A DNA stretch of 64,000 nt, taken from contig CANTFL010001387.1 in the NCBI GenBank assembly GCA_947650285.1, positions 248,001-312,000 of the forward strand, written 5' to 3'. Below are positions 1-12,600 of this stretch, piece by piece; the stretch's first letter is position 1, and each line of letters starts with the position of its first letter. A program made the translations under genes and the position numbers. This DNA comes from Hyaloperonospora brassicae (Eukaryota; Oomycota; Peronosporomycetes; Peronosporales; Peronosporaceae). The notes under the pieces are model-generated. The model had not been told where the DNA came from. It searched no databases and worked only from the letters and a program-made list of their open reading frames with translations.

Positions 1-1180
1 TGTGATTCGTTGAATATCGCGACAGCAGGAGCGCCGTCGGTGAGTGGACAACCGACAGAGAGCGTGTGTCAATTGTCGCTATTGCTGTTGCAGTTGTATG
101 CAAAGCACAACGGTTGCCAGTGAGGCCTTGCCCTTGTATACTATCAGGCGATATATCCTTATGTAGAACTACGTACGCTGAGAAACTAGTGTATACGTAA
201 GGCGAAAGGGTAGTGCATCAAACTCGGGTGCTCCCAATGCAACAGGTGAGCTTCTCACAAAGTTGTACGTCCGTTCAATGTCAATGCTCATGTATTTTTC
301 TCCGTTTTACCGTTGTACTCCTGACAATGACTGCTACGTGCACGACTTCATCAGACACGAAGACTTGGATGTCTTCGTTGTTGCATCGTGATGATAGCGT
401 CATTGCCGTCAAATTGGTAGCTGTAAGCTGTCGTTCCGTAATACTCGGCCATCAATTGATGCGGCTCTCACACTCCAACGATACGCCTCGTGACAATTTG
501 TTGCTGACTATGGGTGGATGGATAAAGCGCCAACTCCCATTTGCATTTGTTTTTGCGACGAGGCGGGTGCCCAAAACTCTCTGATGTGGTGGAAGAAAGC
601 GAGTGGTGCTTCCCAACATTTTAGTCGATAGATCTGTAAACGGCATGGACGTCTATGGATACATTTTGCATGGAAACTTTTGCGTACGAGGGTAAGTGCG
701 ACTAGTAGAGATGACGTGTTCTCAAAATCACATGCCCTGAGCAGGAATCTCGCTGTTTTGGTAAGTCAGTTGGTGACAACGTCTCTGTCCAGAAGCAGTC
801 AACAGCTGCATCTATCTACTGCAGCACATCGAAGTAGCCGACATATTGCAAGAAGAGGAGCAAAGTATTGTTTGGCGCGACCAATGAAGCAAGTTAGTGA
901 CTAGTCGATCGCTTTGACCCCAAAGGAACTGCACGACTGCAAGCGCACGGTGTGACACATGGCTGAGTATGCTGGCGCCTCCACGTCTTTGTTTTCGTTC
1001 ACTGCGCGCGCAATACAATTTTTACAACGCAATCGATTAACGCGTTTACTTCTAAGACTGACGCGTTCAAGATCGTAGGCGTCTTTCGTATCAGCACACC
1101 CGTTTAGCCACCTTTATAGCTTACGCAGGCTGCTCAAATGACTGAGCGACACCAAATGGACTGCGTGTCGAGAAAAATGA
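1..1180. other. No supportable gene
   Basis: Only short ORFs are present on both strands. None has a recognisable domain or a convincing splice structure. A plus-strand stretch around 330-670 reads as possible decayed coding sequence when frames are switched, but I could not identify it. It may be an old transposon or the distal flank of a gene outside the window. Confidence 0.4.
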
Positions 1181-1277
1181 CAGTTAGACAAAGTGACACA
1201 CAGTAGCAAGAGAGCAAGTGATGTAGTTCGATCCAAAATCGTAATATACAGCAGCACGTCTCAATGCAGTCGGGACG

Positions 1278-4272
1278 CTACAGGAAAGCCCGCAGACCAT
1301 TGCTGCAAGGCCCCCCTTGTTGCCGGCTCGCATTCGCATCGTTCTCATCTTGTCGCAAAGCGCAATTCGAAGGGACGTTTTCTTTGCCTTCCTCCGCGCC
1401 ACTTCTCCCCACTTTGACATAAAAGAACATGTAACACGACTCCTGGCTTCGATACGATTGGAACGCATAGTCTGTCGAAATCTAACGAAACAGTCGATCG
1501 TGAGATTTGCATTGTTATAGCCGTTACGGATCGAGTCGCGTACCTTAGCTTCATGCGTATCATTTCGGCGTATCCATTGACCATGGGCATCGCACACGTC
1601 AGCGACGTAGTGTCCTTCGTCAATGCTCTTACCAAGGTGGTGAATAACACTCTGCGACACATACAAGCACAAATGAGCACAAAGTGGAAACGGAGTAGAT
1701 GTGCATTGCAAGCGCGAACGCACCTTCAGCACGTAGTGCTGTTCATTCCCTGACAAAGACGAATCGTCAATCGAGCGAACGGGATCGATCACAGCAGGAG
1801 GCACAACCAAGTCGCACCGCTTGAACGGCAAACCCGTGTGAGGGTGTACCTCAAAGCGCTTCAGATGCAGTACGAGGATCGGCGGCAGCGACTTGACCTC
1901 GTACGCCGATTCCGCCTCCTTGCCGACGTTGCACTTCTCACACGCCAATTCCAACACCTCCGCGTCAAATTGTTTTCGTAACAGCGTTTCCAACTCAATC
2001 GGTGCTGGCCGTGGTGGCCAGCGGGAAGCTGGTGACAATGACGATGCAGCTGATTTTGCCCCTGCAATCGCAAGTTTTGTAGGAGACGTTGTAGATCTTT
2101 CATCATCCACAGACTTTTCTCGAAAACTGCACGACGACTTCGAGCAGCAATAGTAGCGGTCATCACCTTCGCCCGTCAATCGCGGGACAACATTGCAAAA
2201 ACATCGTCGTTCAAACGATGGCGAAGTTTGTGGTTCCCGCTCTGCTGTGGGTTCCTGCTCTGCTGTGGGTTCCTTGTCAGAAACGGGATAGTAAGGAAGA
2301 TCAAGAGAGAAGTCATAGAATGTCTCGGTCTGCTTCCGGCTGTATCCACAATGATGACAAGTCAATGTGCGGTTTAACTGTGCCCGAAAGCACTTCGCTG
2401 GCGGCAGCCGACAGATCAGCTCTAGTTCTGCGTCAGCTGATCCGCTTGCGGTCTCCTGCTGCCCGTCGTTCACTTCCGATCCATTGCGGAAAAAGCTACT
2501 TAGACTGTTTCGATGAAGTTGGGGAGACGGGTTCGGCTCTCCCCGAATCTTTTTGGTCACTTCGTGCACCATGTCCACAAGCTCTTTTTCATACTCGGTC
2601 ACGAGATTCAGCAAGAATTCGTGAGCGTCTTGCTGGAAATGGCTACAACGACAGCCACGGTGTACCAAAATGGTCAGAACAGGACAAGCGCTAATAATGA
2701 TTCAACACGCGGTACGTACGTTGCAAAGATGGAGTTTTTCTTTCCCATCACGTTCTTGAGAAATTCGGGATTGATTGATGTCTCGCTGCCGTCAACGACA
2801 AGCTGAAGCAACTGGCTCAAGGCATACTGCAGTGGCAGATGCTTCGAGTCGCCACTGTTTCGCCAGTCATTAAAAATGGTCTTGAGTTGCTCCGTCGTCT
2901 TGACCCTGACACTCGCATGGGGCTGCTCCCGAATGATCTGCAGCATGTTGTCTTCATTTCGGACAGCACTAACGAACTCAGGAAGAGCTGCCAGTGCCTG
3001 TACGATTGCATTCATGTAACAGTAGTTTCCCAAATTTAGCAATCCGTGCGTGCTTCTATGAGCGTCATTCGCCGGGGAGTCACCACCACTCGGATCATCG
3101 ATGTCGCATTTATCTGCCGGTACAGCAGCAATCGACTCCAGCGTCTCATCGAATACTTCCGCGGTCATGTCACGAGGATGACAAGGGGACGAGTGTGTCT
3201 TGAAGAAGTGCGAAGTGATTTTCTTTTTATCCTCCGCTGCAGGCTCCTTGTCCGCCGATTCATCGTCTAGCATCAACTGGAGTGAGCGCACTCGCTTGTT
3301 TATCGACCCGGTGATCGACTTGCGGCGATTCGTCTCATCGGGGCTACCAGCTGATCGCTCGGACTTCTGTGTGCTCTGATTCGCAGGCGTTTGACCGTTG
3401 CGTTGTTTTAAGTTCGGCGGAGTCGGTCCACTACGTAGGTTCAGCGACCGTGTCGGACTGAGCCATTCACGTGCAGGAGATCGCCCGGACGGCGGCGATA
3501 GATCCACTAGTCCGCGTGACGGACTTTGCGAAAGACGCGCTTTCTTTCGGAACGGAGAGCGGAATGGCGACCTCAACGGGGAGGCCAAAGACGAAGTTGA
3601 CTCCTTCAGGGTCACCAGTAACGGCGATGGTAGAGTCAAATGTGGTGTCTGTCGTGGTGTTTGTCGTGGTGTCCGTTGTGGTGTCCCAATGTCCGCCAGT
3701 GGAACACGTTTAGGCGTCACGGCTGGTTTCTTCGCGGGACTCGGAAGCAGGAGAGAGGGACTCGTTACGGGACTCTTTAGTGTGTTCACGGGCGTAAAGC
3801 CCATCACTTGGCTCAGCTGTTTGCGGATCTTCCGCTTCTTCTTGCGGACTTCCACTCGTGCTTTGCCGTCCGCCTGATCCTTAAGCTCAGCGTAAAACTG
3901 TTTGCCGACAGCATCCAGCGCCATTGTGAACACGAAGCGCCGCTTGTTGTTCTCGATGCGCACGGTGCGAGTAGGCATCGAGTCCACTGTCGAGTCTTTG
4001 TGGGACAACACGCCCTTGCCCACCCACAGCACGACATCACCACTCACGAGACGCGCGTTACCGACTTCTTTGCGCAACACGAGGTCCTTCTGGAGCGTGC
4101 TGCGATCGATCTCTCCATCGTCACGCGTAACTTCGAGCACCACGTTCTTGACACACTGAACAGCAAAAAGGTGACAACGAGGAGGTTAGCGTTCATGTGT
4201 ACGGAAGTCTGCTGCTGCTGCTGCTGCTGCTGTGGACGGGTGCGCACATACCCGGATGGGCACGTCTGTCAT
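1278..4272 (-). CDS. Ubiquitin-specific protease, USP37-like
   Basis: Cysteine deubiquitinase expected to cleave ubiquitin from protein substrates. I read five exons: 4272-4252, 4155-2720, 2642-1724, 1651-1544 and 1481-1278. Phases agree at every junction, giving 895 aa. The first exon encodes only seven residues (MTDVPIR) and ends at a GTATGT donor. The first ~100 residues resemble the PH-like domain of USP26/29/37, followed by a basic, Ser/Pro-rich linker. The catalytic Cys box reads LGNYCYMN, with Tyr in place of the usual Thr. After the first 77-nt intron comes the QQDAHEFL box, then two CxxC pairs typical of the zinc ribbon in the fingers (CHHC and CEKC). The His box is GHYVADV, and the C-terminal CYMFFYVK strand lies in the last exon. 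The USP37 assignment rests on the N-terminal domain and is less certain than the protease family. Confidence 0.88.
4209..4232. repeat. (CTG)8 microsatellite in intron 1 of the USP gene
   Basis: Eight uninterrupted CTG units on the plus strand (CAG on the gene strand). They lie inside the first intron of the deubiquitinase, between the GTATGT donor and the acceptor at 4156, so their length does not alter the protein. Confidence 0.9.
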
Positions 4273-4653
4273 GGCTCGTGGTTTGGCGTTTGGAGTTTTG
4301 GCGGGGAGTGAGTCTTTGCGGTAAGCAGGAGGAGTGCCGGTCCTGCGCCAATCATATGGCGGCTAGTCCCACATTGTGACTCGGTACACGAGTCGAAGAT
4401 CCAAGACGACTGACTCACTTCAACTTGTTGGGGTTTAGAAACGCGGTGTACTACACTTACAACGACATCTACAGCACCTTTATCCGCGTACGATGGGGGA
4501 AATGTGCTCTGTAAACGGCAATCTAAAAGACGGTGTCCACCGTCTTGACGTTGGAAGCTCTGCCAGCTCCGTGGCCGCGGCAAAAGCCTCCTCCTTGGCT
4601 GCTCTTGGCGCATCCTTCAGCACGGCATCTCTTGCCACCTGAAGCATCGCATT

Positions 4654-6040
4654 TCAGCATTTGCACGTGAATACAGGGTCGTCAATTGTGGCTCGCTTGC
4701 TTCGTACCTCCATGACTCTTGCAACGTCCGCGCGACTGAGCAGAGTTCTTGCATCCTTCGGTAGCGCATCGTTTGCCTGCTCAACACGCACATACACGCA
4801 ACGTTTAGTTCGATTGAACAAGCTGGAATACTGGAACGCCTGTCCACCTCCGCCGTGAGCGATGCAGAAGCCGCCGCCCTGGTCACTGCGTACACAGCCT
4901 GAAAAAGTGCACCGCTTCCCTCCGCCATGACGCTTGCATAGCCCTCTCGAGCGAGCACCTTTCGTGCAGCCAGGAATCATGCAGTCCTTTGACTTTCTGG
5001 CCGATTTGCACTGCCGTCGAGATGGAGTGTCGTCTTTCGCTCTTGCGGAATGCCCGCACCATGAAGCGCGCTTTCGCCGAGCAGTGTTGTTTTGTTGGGG
5101 TACTTCAAACTTGAGAGATCGGTTGGCCGATCGCCTTTCGGAGCTTCGTCTAGAAGCGGAACTGTCCCCTCTCGTTGTCCGCTTGTTGTCCATAAGTCTC
5201 TCAACAGTGGGTAAGTAGTTGTGAGCGTAGTGTACTTCATTGTAGTCCGTCGAAAGCTGCTGACGCGGAAACTTTTCTCGTAAGCCCGGACGCCGCGATA
5301 GCGTGTCTATATGGAATTGCAAAAGCAGACAAGACAAGCGACGTTGAAGCAGAACAAGGTGGTAAGGCAATGGCTACAGGGTTGTGAGGTGTGTACCTTG
5401 TGGCTGCGCCATCGACGTCAAGTTTGTTGCGCGCTCGACAGAAAGGCTGATGAGCGATGGTAGTTTGGGTATTGCTGGACTCGTCATGAATTCTGTGCCA
5501 GTGAGCTCAAGCTCTTGGTTGCCTTCCATCCGACTCTGCATCTCGATGCACGCGTCAACATCAGGACTTACGTAGTCCAAGCACTCGGTCTGCTCAAGTA
5601 GCTCGACCCACTCGCATGGCTCGAGTCTTCAACAACAACAAGAACAATGCACAACAACAACAACACACAACAATAAATACAAAAAGTAACCATCCAGAGA
5701 CATTTGTTAAATAAAACTCCACATCCGTCCAGTGTCTGCTGCAATGCCCCTCAACAACAGCAACAGTAACAATAACAACAAGAGGTCTGCACCGTCGTTC
5801 AGGAAACGGAGCAGTCGTCTCACTTGGACCAACCGGTTGGTCGAAAGGCAGTGGCAGCCACGGCGACAACAGGTGGTGGTAGCTCGGCGACATGCCGGTC
5901 TGATGCGTCGTCTGCCACCACTCAGCCCGTGCATCACTCGCCACTTCGCTATACGTTGTTGGCTCTGGCTTCGATACCAGCGCCAGTAATGCTGGTGACG
6001 CCGCCATTGCGTGGCCATGCTGCGTGTCGAGGGGATCCAT
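4654..6040 (-). CDS. WRKY19-like zinc-finger protein
   Basis: The family is common in oomycetes and is presumed to act in the nucleus. The last exon (5306-4654) carries a basic region, then repeated Cys/His units of the form GC-KG-A-G-C-K-HGGG and GC-DQGGG-C-AHGGG, typical of WRKY19-like zinc fingers. Exon 2 (about 5617-5397) encodes an EWVELLEQTECLDY stretch. It joins the last exon through a phase-1 intron (5396-5307) with a pyrimidine-rich tract and a CATATAG acceptor. A likely first exon begins at the ATG at 6040 (MDPLDTQHG) and ends somewhere in 5750-5870; I could not fix its donor, because several GT sites are possible and the region holds GTT microsatellites. Treat the N-terminus as provisional. 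Confidence 0.62.
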
Positions 6041-6129
6041 GGACGCGGACGAGGCAGTCGTGACGGCTGTCGTCGAGACCAGAGGCTGTCGCTACGGTTT
6101 GTCTGTCTGTCTTCTCAAGCGGACGCAAC

Positions 6130-9100
6130 ACTCAGAGTGAGACGGTAACGCCCCGCAGGAATAGCCGCCCACCTTCCTCCACCTTATTCGAGACCGTCGT
6201 CGAGAAAGGACAGCAGCAGTAGCAGCAATGGCCTACGCTCAGTCTGACTGTCTTTTCTCGCGCCGTTTTCCTGTCGTCTCTTCTCACTTGCGAGTGCTCT
6301 CTCTCTCTCTCTGTGGTGTCGTTCGCCAGCCGCTTGCATGCCAAGACAACGAGGTGAGCACACACGTGTGGATATCGATACGAAGCTCGCAAGGCGGCAT
6401 GCTGTCGGGATGTACGAAGGAGGAAGACGACGCGCGACTGCTCGGCACCGACGTGGAGCTTGAGGTGTGCACGCGCAGTGTCGAAGGGAATGCGGGCTGG
6501 AAGTGGAGAGTGATGGTCTGCAAGTTGAAGTTGTGTACACCACACAAAAGAGCTTGCAACAGCGTGAATCGCACGGCCATACAAACGCGAAAAGATGAAA
6601 GAGCGCGTGGCTTTCTGCTTCTTGTCGTTGCGTCCGATCGATGTGTATTGGAGCACTTGAAGTGTAGAAATTTTGCTGGCTACGCCGTCGGTGCTCTTGT
6701 TCGACCTGGAGCGGGGTAGCGAGATATCGGCTGTGCGTCGCCTTGATTCCTTCCGAGCAACTGCATATTTATCTACTGATGATAGGACGGCTTGAAGAGG
6801 GTGTTCCTGTCGAACGGATGCACTACAACGGTCACCGTGCGAGCAGACGAGTGTTTTTGTGGAAGCAAAGGACTCCTATAGCAAATAGATCTGATGGCAA
6901 GGGGATCAACGATTTTATTCCCCTCTTCACTTGGTGACGCAGAGTATCGTACAAGCCTTATTTTTGTAGAGCTACGCGTTTACTCCGAGAAAATTGCGCA
7001 GCTCCATGTCAAGTATATAAGAGTACTTCCAGGACGGTCTGATTCGGTCATTGGAGACGGGGAATTACTATGGAATTCGAGTGCGACACCACACATACCG
7101 CTTCATCGTACCGGTGGGACAACGTGGTCCTTGCCGGACGAGTTGCCGGTTCCGAAGATGAATGTTGAGACCCCATATTGTATGTGCGCGTGTGCTGGCA
7201 TCACACCGATAGACAATGTAGTAAAACATATTCGTCATTGTCGTGAATGCGCTGTAACACGCGCGTCAAAAGCGCGACAAAGAAAAGCAGTGGTGCGTTT
7301 ACGTATGGGTCTATGTAACTAGCTCGCTAGAGCAAGGACAAAAATACAATGTCCATCATACCTGGGCCGCATCCTCGTACCTTTTCCTTTTGCGAGGTAA
7401 AAGGCAGCCTTTGCAAAGTCGCACTGGTCTGGTCAGTTGTGAATGTCGAGTTGCTATGTCTAGAGTTATCGTCATAGTCCTTACGCCCTTTTCCGGGCTA
7501 TCTGTGCATCGACACACACCAAAGACTGAAGCTGATAACAGGCTCCAGATTGGTGCTGGAACTGTCCTCTCAGAAGGTGACCGGGTATCGTTTGAGCCAT
7601 ACGAGTGAGGAAAGGTGGCACAAGGCCGCCGCGTCGAACTTCAGCATGTAACGCGGTACAAAAGGACAGGCAAACAACGAGCTGCTGCAATGTGTTCCGC
7701 TGACTTTTCATCAGTCTTTGTCTAAGAGTCTGGTAGTTGTACGGGGCCGGCCACCGTCGGTCACGCTCTCAGGGTTGTCAGGCAATGCTGCTAAAGTCTG
7801 AAGCCGAACATGTACCTTTGTCCATCCCTTTGCGGCCGGTCGGGCGACCGTTTATCGGAAGTGCGCATACGCCGGAGCAGTGATGCGTGGCGCGGAACGC
7901 CGATAGTCGTAAGACCTCCATGTGTCAAGCACTTGCGCTGCCTGAGGCCGCACATGAATATGTACGTAATATACACATCCCACTTCGGCTCTCGCGAGGA
8001 GATATTCCGCCAAGGAAGGGCCCCCATGACGAGGGGCTGGGGCTTATTTTGCTTACGCTACTTACTGACGTCCATTCCCACACTTCCACATTCAAGCGCA
8101 AGATGAGCGACGAGGCAGCTTGGTTCGCATCGACTTTGACCCGAAATTGTTGTCGCAGCGGTCTCCACTACTAATTTCGTGGTGTACAGCGTTTGCGGAC
8201 CATCGAGTTGTACGAGCACAAGAGTATGTGATGCGAGCGGTTCAGTAAAAGATCGTAGATGAGATGCTGGACACCTGTACAATCGAAGCAATTCGCTTCC
8301 CGAGCGAACAATGGCAACGCTTTATCCATTGCCGTGGTCATGTACCATCGTTGTGGTGACAAGGACTCGTCGAAATTGTGTCTCCCATACGAGCGAAGAG
8401 ATCGTTTGCAGAAGGAATCGCTACAATATACAGGTATTAGCAGCCTATCCGCTCTTTTATGCGCTGACGCTTGAATGAAGGAGGTCAAAAATTGATCAGC
8501 GCCCGTAAATTTTTGGTAATATCCTTTTTGATCATCAGTAAGTGTATCTAATGGTGAAATGCGCAGCCAACGACTTCGGCTTACCCGAAGCGCTCTTGTT
8601 TTGGTATGCTACCGCCTTGTAGAATAAAGCGCATTTGTGACAGCGCTGTTTCGTAGGCTACTATAGACCCATGCTAAGAGAAGTACCTACAGAAGCTTTA
8701 CGATGTAGTAAGCTTACAGGGCCATCATCGCACCACGATAGGCCACATGTGAGAACTAGCAACCCTGTCGTGCGATATGCACGATCACACTTCTAAGTAT
8801 AAGGCGCAGTGTAAGGTGAAAGGATACAGCAGTATGCGCTCATGTAAGGTCACGACGCTTGCTTTGCGCACACTCGCACAATGCATTCCAGTCGAATGGT
8901 TGCGATTTGGTACGCTGTGTTGGCTCGAAAAGTCGCCGATGATCTCAAAACCCCACGTTTGTGTCACAAGGTCTGGTAGTCCGCTATGCTCTTCAGCGGT
9001 TTTGGGTACACTCGCGGGATGTAAACTATCGAAGCAGTTATCAAAGTCGTAAGTTATTTCTCTCTGTTGCCCATTCTCGAAATCAACAGACCACCAACCG

Positions 9101-9635
9101 ATCAACATCTGGCCTTTGCAAAAAGCAGCTGCTCAACAACACATACACTTATAGCTCGTGCCCTGCACGTCCGCAGCTGCGACGACGTCAAGTTACGCCT
9201 GGAGCAATGCGCCACCAATGCCACCAGCGCAAGCAATACCACTCATGTCCTCGACGTCCCGACACTTTTGCCGTCGCCACATCGCAAGACCTTCAAGGGA
9301 TCTTCCCAAACGTTAGCAAATCGGATCTGGCGACTACCTCAACCATATACACCACGACATGTGCGCACGTTCGTGGAAGCTTCAACTGGCCGCGAAAGGG
9401 GCAGCCCAGTCATCTGCAGAAGAGACGTGTATTCCCATCCGCCAATCACGCGACGAGGTGTCTTTGCTTCCGTGAAACGGTCGGGCGAAAGCAACGGCTC
9501 GGATTGGCTGCCGGCGCAACCGCTTCGCGGGCGATCGTACCCATCAGCGGCGACATCCTCGTCTCAGCCCTTCTGATTGGCTGACAGCGCATCCGACATG
9601 ACGAACGTCCAGCTCACTTCTCAATTGCCACGACC
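6130..9635. other. 3.5 kb without a supportable gene
   Basis: Several ORFs of 60-200 codons overlap on both strands, but none has a recognisable domain. One plus-strand ORF (6894-7322) ends with a Cys/His-rich stretch (CMCACAG, HIRHCREC) vaguely like a zinc finger, possibly from an old transposase; I do not assign it. A short CT run lies at about 6299-6320. The last few hundred bases must contain the promoter of the copper ATPase at 9636. Confidence 0.35.
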
Positions 9636-12600
9636 ATGACGGTAATCAACGACTGCAGGCCGCCGAACGACGACGGACGCTGCGTGCCCGTGGAGCTGGA
9701 CGTCCCGAGCGTGGCCTCTTCTCCGCGTCGAGACGAAGGGGACGACCGCGTCGTGTTTCTCGTGGTACCCGGTCTTGCAGACGACACCCGAGACGCTGCC
9801 GCCAAGATCAAGTCAGCACTGCAGCGCAGCCCGCTTGGCGTGCGCAGTGTCCAGCTGGACGTGCCGGAGCGACTGGCGAGGATTGAGCTGGTGCACCGCG
9901 TCGATGAAGCCACTGAGGCCACCCTGGCGGAAGTCGTGCGAAGCGCTACGCCCGATCAGTTCGTGGCGTACCCCGTGTGGCAGCACCGAGAGCGCATCGT
10001 GCGTCTGCGCGTGCAGGGCATGCGCTGTATGACGAATTGTGGTCGACAGGTGATTCGCGCGCTCGAGCAAGTTCCTGGTGTGCTGCACATCCACGTGGAC
10101 TCCAAGTCAAAGATCGCGGAAGTGGCGTTGGCAAAAGGGTGCACTGCTACAGAGGTCGATCTGATCAAGTACATCGGCGCGGCGAACGCGCGGTTCAGCG
10201 CGTCGATTGCAAAGGCAAAGAAGGAGCGAACGAACTCGGTTTCGGGTGCAATCTTGCTGAACATCACCGGCATGACGTGTGCCAAGAGCTGTGCGGCAAA
10301 GGTGCAGACGACATTGCAGCACATGGACGGGGTGACCAATGCCACGGTCGACTTCGACAGCAAACGCGCGATGGTGATTCTAGAGCCCGAGAGTCAAGTG
10401 GACGAAGAAGAGCTGGTTGCAGTGGTGCGCAGCCTCGGAAAGAAGTTTGATGCTTCGTGCTACAAACTCTTCAAGCACGACGGCGGCTCGCGTGTTGTGT
10501 ATCTCACGATCAACGGCATGAGCTGCGCTGCGAACTGTGCGAGAAAGGTGCAGGACGCGTTGTCGAGTGCCGAAGGAGTCATGAGCGCCAAGGTGGACTT
10601 TGACACGAAGCGGGCTACCGTCTTCTTGGAAACGGACAGCTGCTTGACCGAAACCGACCTGATTAACGCCGTGCATTCTGCGGACCAAAAGTTCACGGCT
10701 TCACTGGCATCTCCTTTCAGTGGGCCACGCTCGATTGTTCTAGCAGTCCGGGGCATGCCATCCGCTGGAAATAGTGCAAATAAACTCGAAAAAGCTCTGA
10801 ATGCAGTACCAAGCGTGGAGACTGCGAAGGTGAACTTGTCACTGGAGCGCGCCACTGTGTTGCTTCACCCAGGCAGCACACTGACCGAACGCGATCTGAT
10901 CGAAGTCGTTCGCGGGGTGGACGATACGCTCGATGCTATGACGTACGTTCCGCTGCTTCGGTCCCGCGTAATGACCTTGGAGATCGAAGGCATGACCTGC
11001 GCCAAAAAATGCGTACGAAAAGTCCAGAGAGCCCTCAGCAAAGTAGGGGGTGTTGTGTCGGTATCCGTCGACCTTGCTGCAAAGAGGGCAACCGTTGAGG
11101 TAGACCCTGAAGCGGAAGTTACCGACGACGATTTGATCCGAGCCGTCCGACGTGCCGGGTCGAAGTTTCGCGGCCGGGCTGTCAGGCCAAAAAGCGCAAA
11201 AGGAGAAGCTGTTTGTACGGAAGAGTCTGCAGTTGACATCGACGCAAAGTCGTATACAGCGTCTTCTACGTTTCCAGACGACCTGGCGCTTTCGGTTGAC
11301 TTTGACGAGAGCGACTATGGTGAAGCTACGCTTCTCGTCGGAGGCATGACTTGCAGCTCGTGCTCTAGCTCAGTCGAAAATGCTTTGATACAAACTGAAG
11401 GCGTCATTTCTGCTACCGTTAGCTTTGCAACCGAGAAAGCATCGGTCCGCTTTGACAAAAACGTGGTCGGCATTCGAACGCTCGTTGAAGCTGTAACCGA
11501 CATCGGGTACGACGCGTCATATGTGTCTGGAAAAGGGGCTCAGGAAGCGCTTGGACACCAGCGCACGAAGGAGATCGCGCGGTACCGCGCCGATCTTCTT
11601 GTGTCAATACTATTTACGTTCCCAGTCCTCGCGATAATGATGGTTTTCGACAACATCACGTCGACTGAACATAGCTTGGCATCGGCGATCTTTTCAGGTG
11701 TCTCGTGGCAAACTTTGATCGTGGCGGTTTCTGCCACGCCAGTCCAGTTTTATGCTGCGCGTCGTTTCCACGTCGATGCGTACAAGGGGGTGAAGAACCG
11801 GACGCTGGGCATGTCATTCTTGGTATCCATGGGCTCCAACGCGTCATACTTCTACGGGCTTCTTAGCATCGTACGCGCTTGTTCGCTGGGCGACGCAAGT
11901 GTTGCCAATCCAGATATGTTTATGACGTCAACGATGCTGCTTTCGTTCGTGATACTTGGCAAGTTCTTGGAATCGGTTGCAAAAGGGAAAACGTCGGCAG
12001 CATTGAGCAAGTTGATGGCATTGCAGGTCAAATCGGCGACGTTGCTCATCTTCAGCGAAGATGGAAGCAGTGTTCGAGAAGAACGGGTTGTTCCCATTGA
12101 GCTGGTTCAGCGTGGAGACATATTGAAGGTCGTCCGCGGGTCATCGATCCCTGCTGATGGTGTCATCGTGTACGGCGACGGTCGAATCGATGAGTCGATG
12201 TTGACCGGCGAATCGAGGACGATAAAAAAAGTTGATGGTGACCGCGTGTTGGGGGCGACAGTCAACGTCGACGGGCTGTTCCACATGAAGGTGACTGGTG
12301 TGGACAACGATACTGCATTGAGCCAGATCATTCGTCTTGTGGAGGACGCGCAGGCGTCAAAAGCGCCAATCCAAGCATATGCAGACTACGTTGCATCCAT
12401 ATTCGTCCCGACCGTACTGGTGTTGTCGTTCCTGACGTTTTCAACCTGGTACATTCTGTGTATCTTCAAAGTGGTGCCATCGAGCTTGATTCCGCCCATG
12501 GACAGCGAGTTTGTGTTTGCGTTCAACTTTGGCATCGCAACGCTCGTGGTTGCTTGTCCATGTGCGCTGGGATTGGCCACGCCAACAGCAGTCATGGTCG

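Noticed and set aside
5594..6040. Continuous 148-codon ORF read as a membrane protein
   Set aside because: The hydrophobic tail comes from GTT/TGT repeats; only its first part is likely coding, as exon 1 of the zinc-finger gene.
6132..6656. 174-codon minus-strand ORF upstream of the WRKY19-like gene
   Set aside because: No domain, overlapping open frames on both strands, and CT repeats; more likely the 5' flank.
8961..9584. 207-codon plus-strand ORF upstream of the copper ATPase
   Set aside because: Low-complexity basic/Ser composition, overlaps another frame of similar length, no domain; probably promoter and leader sequence.
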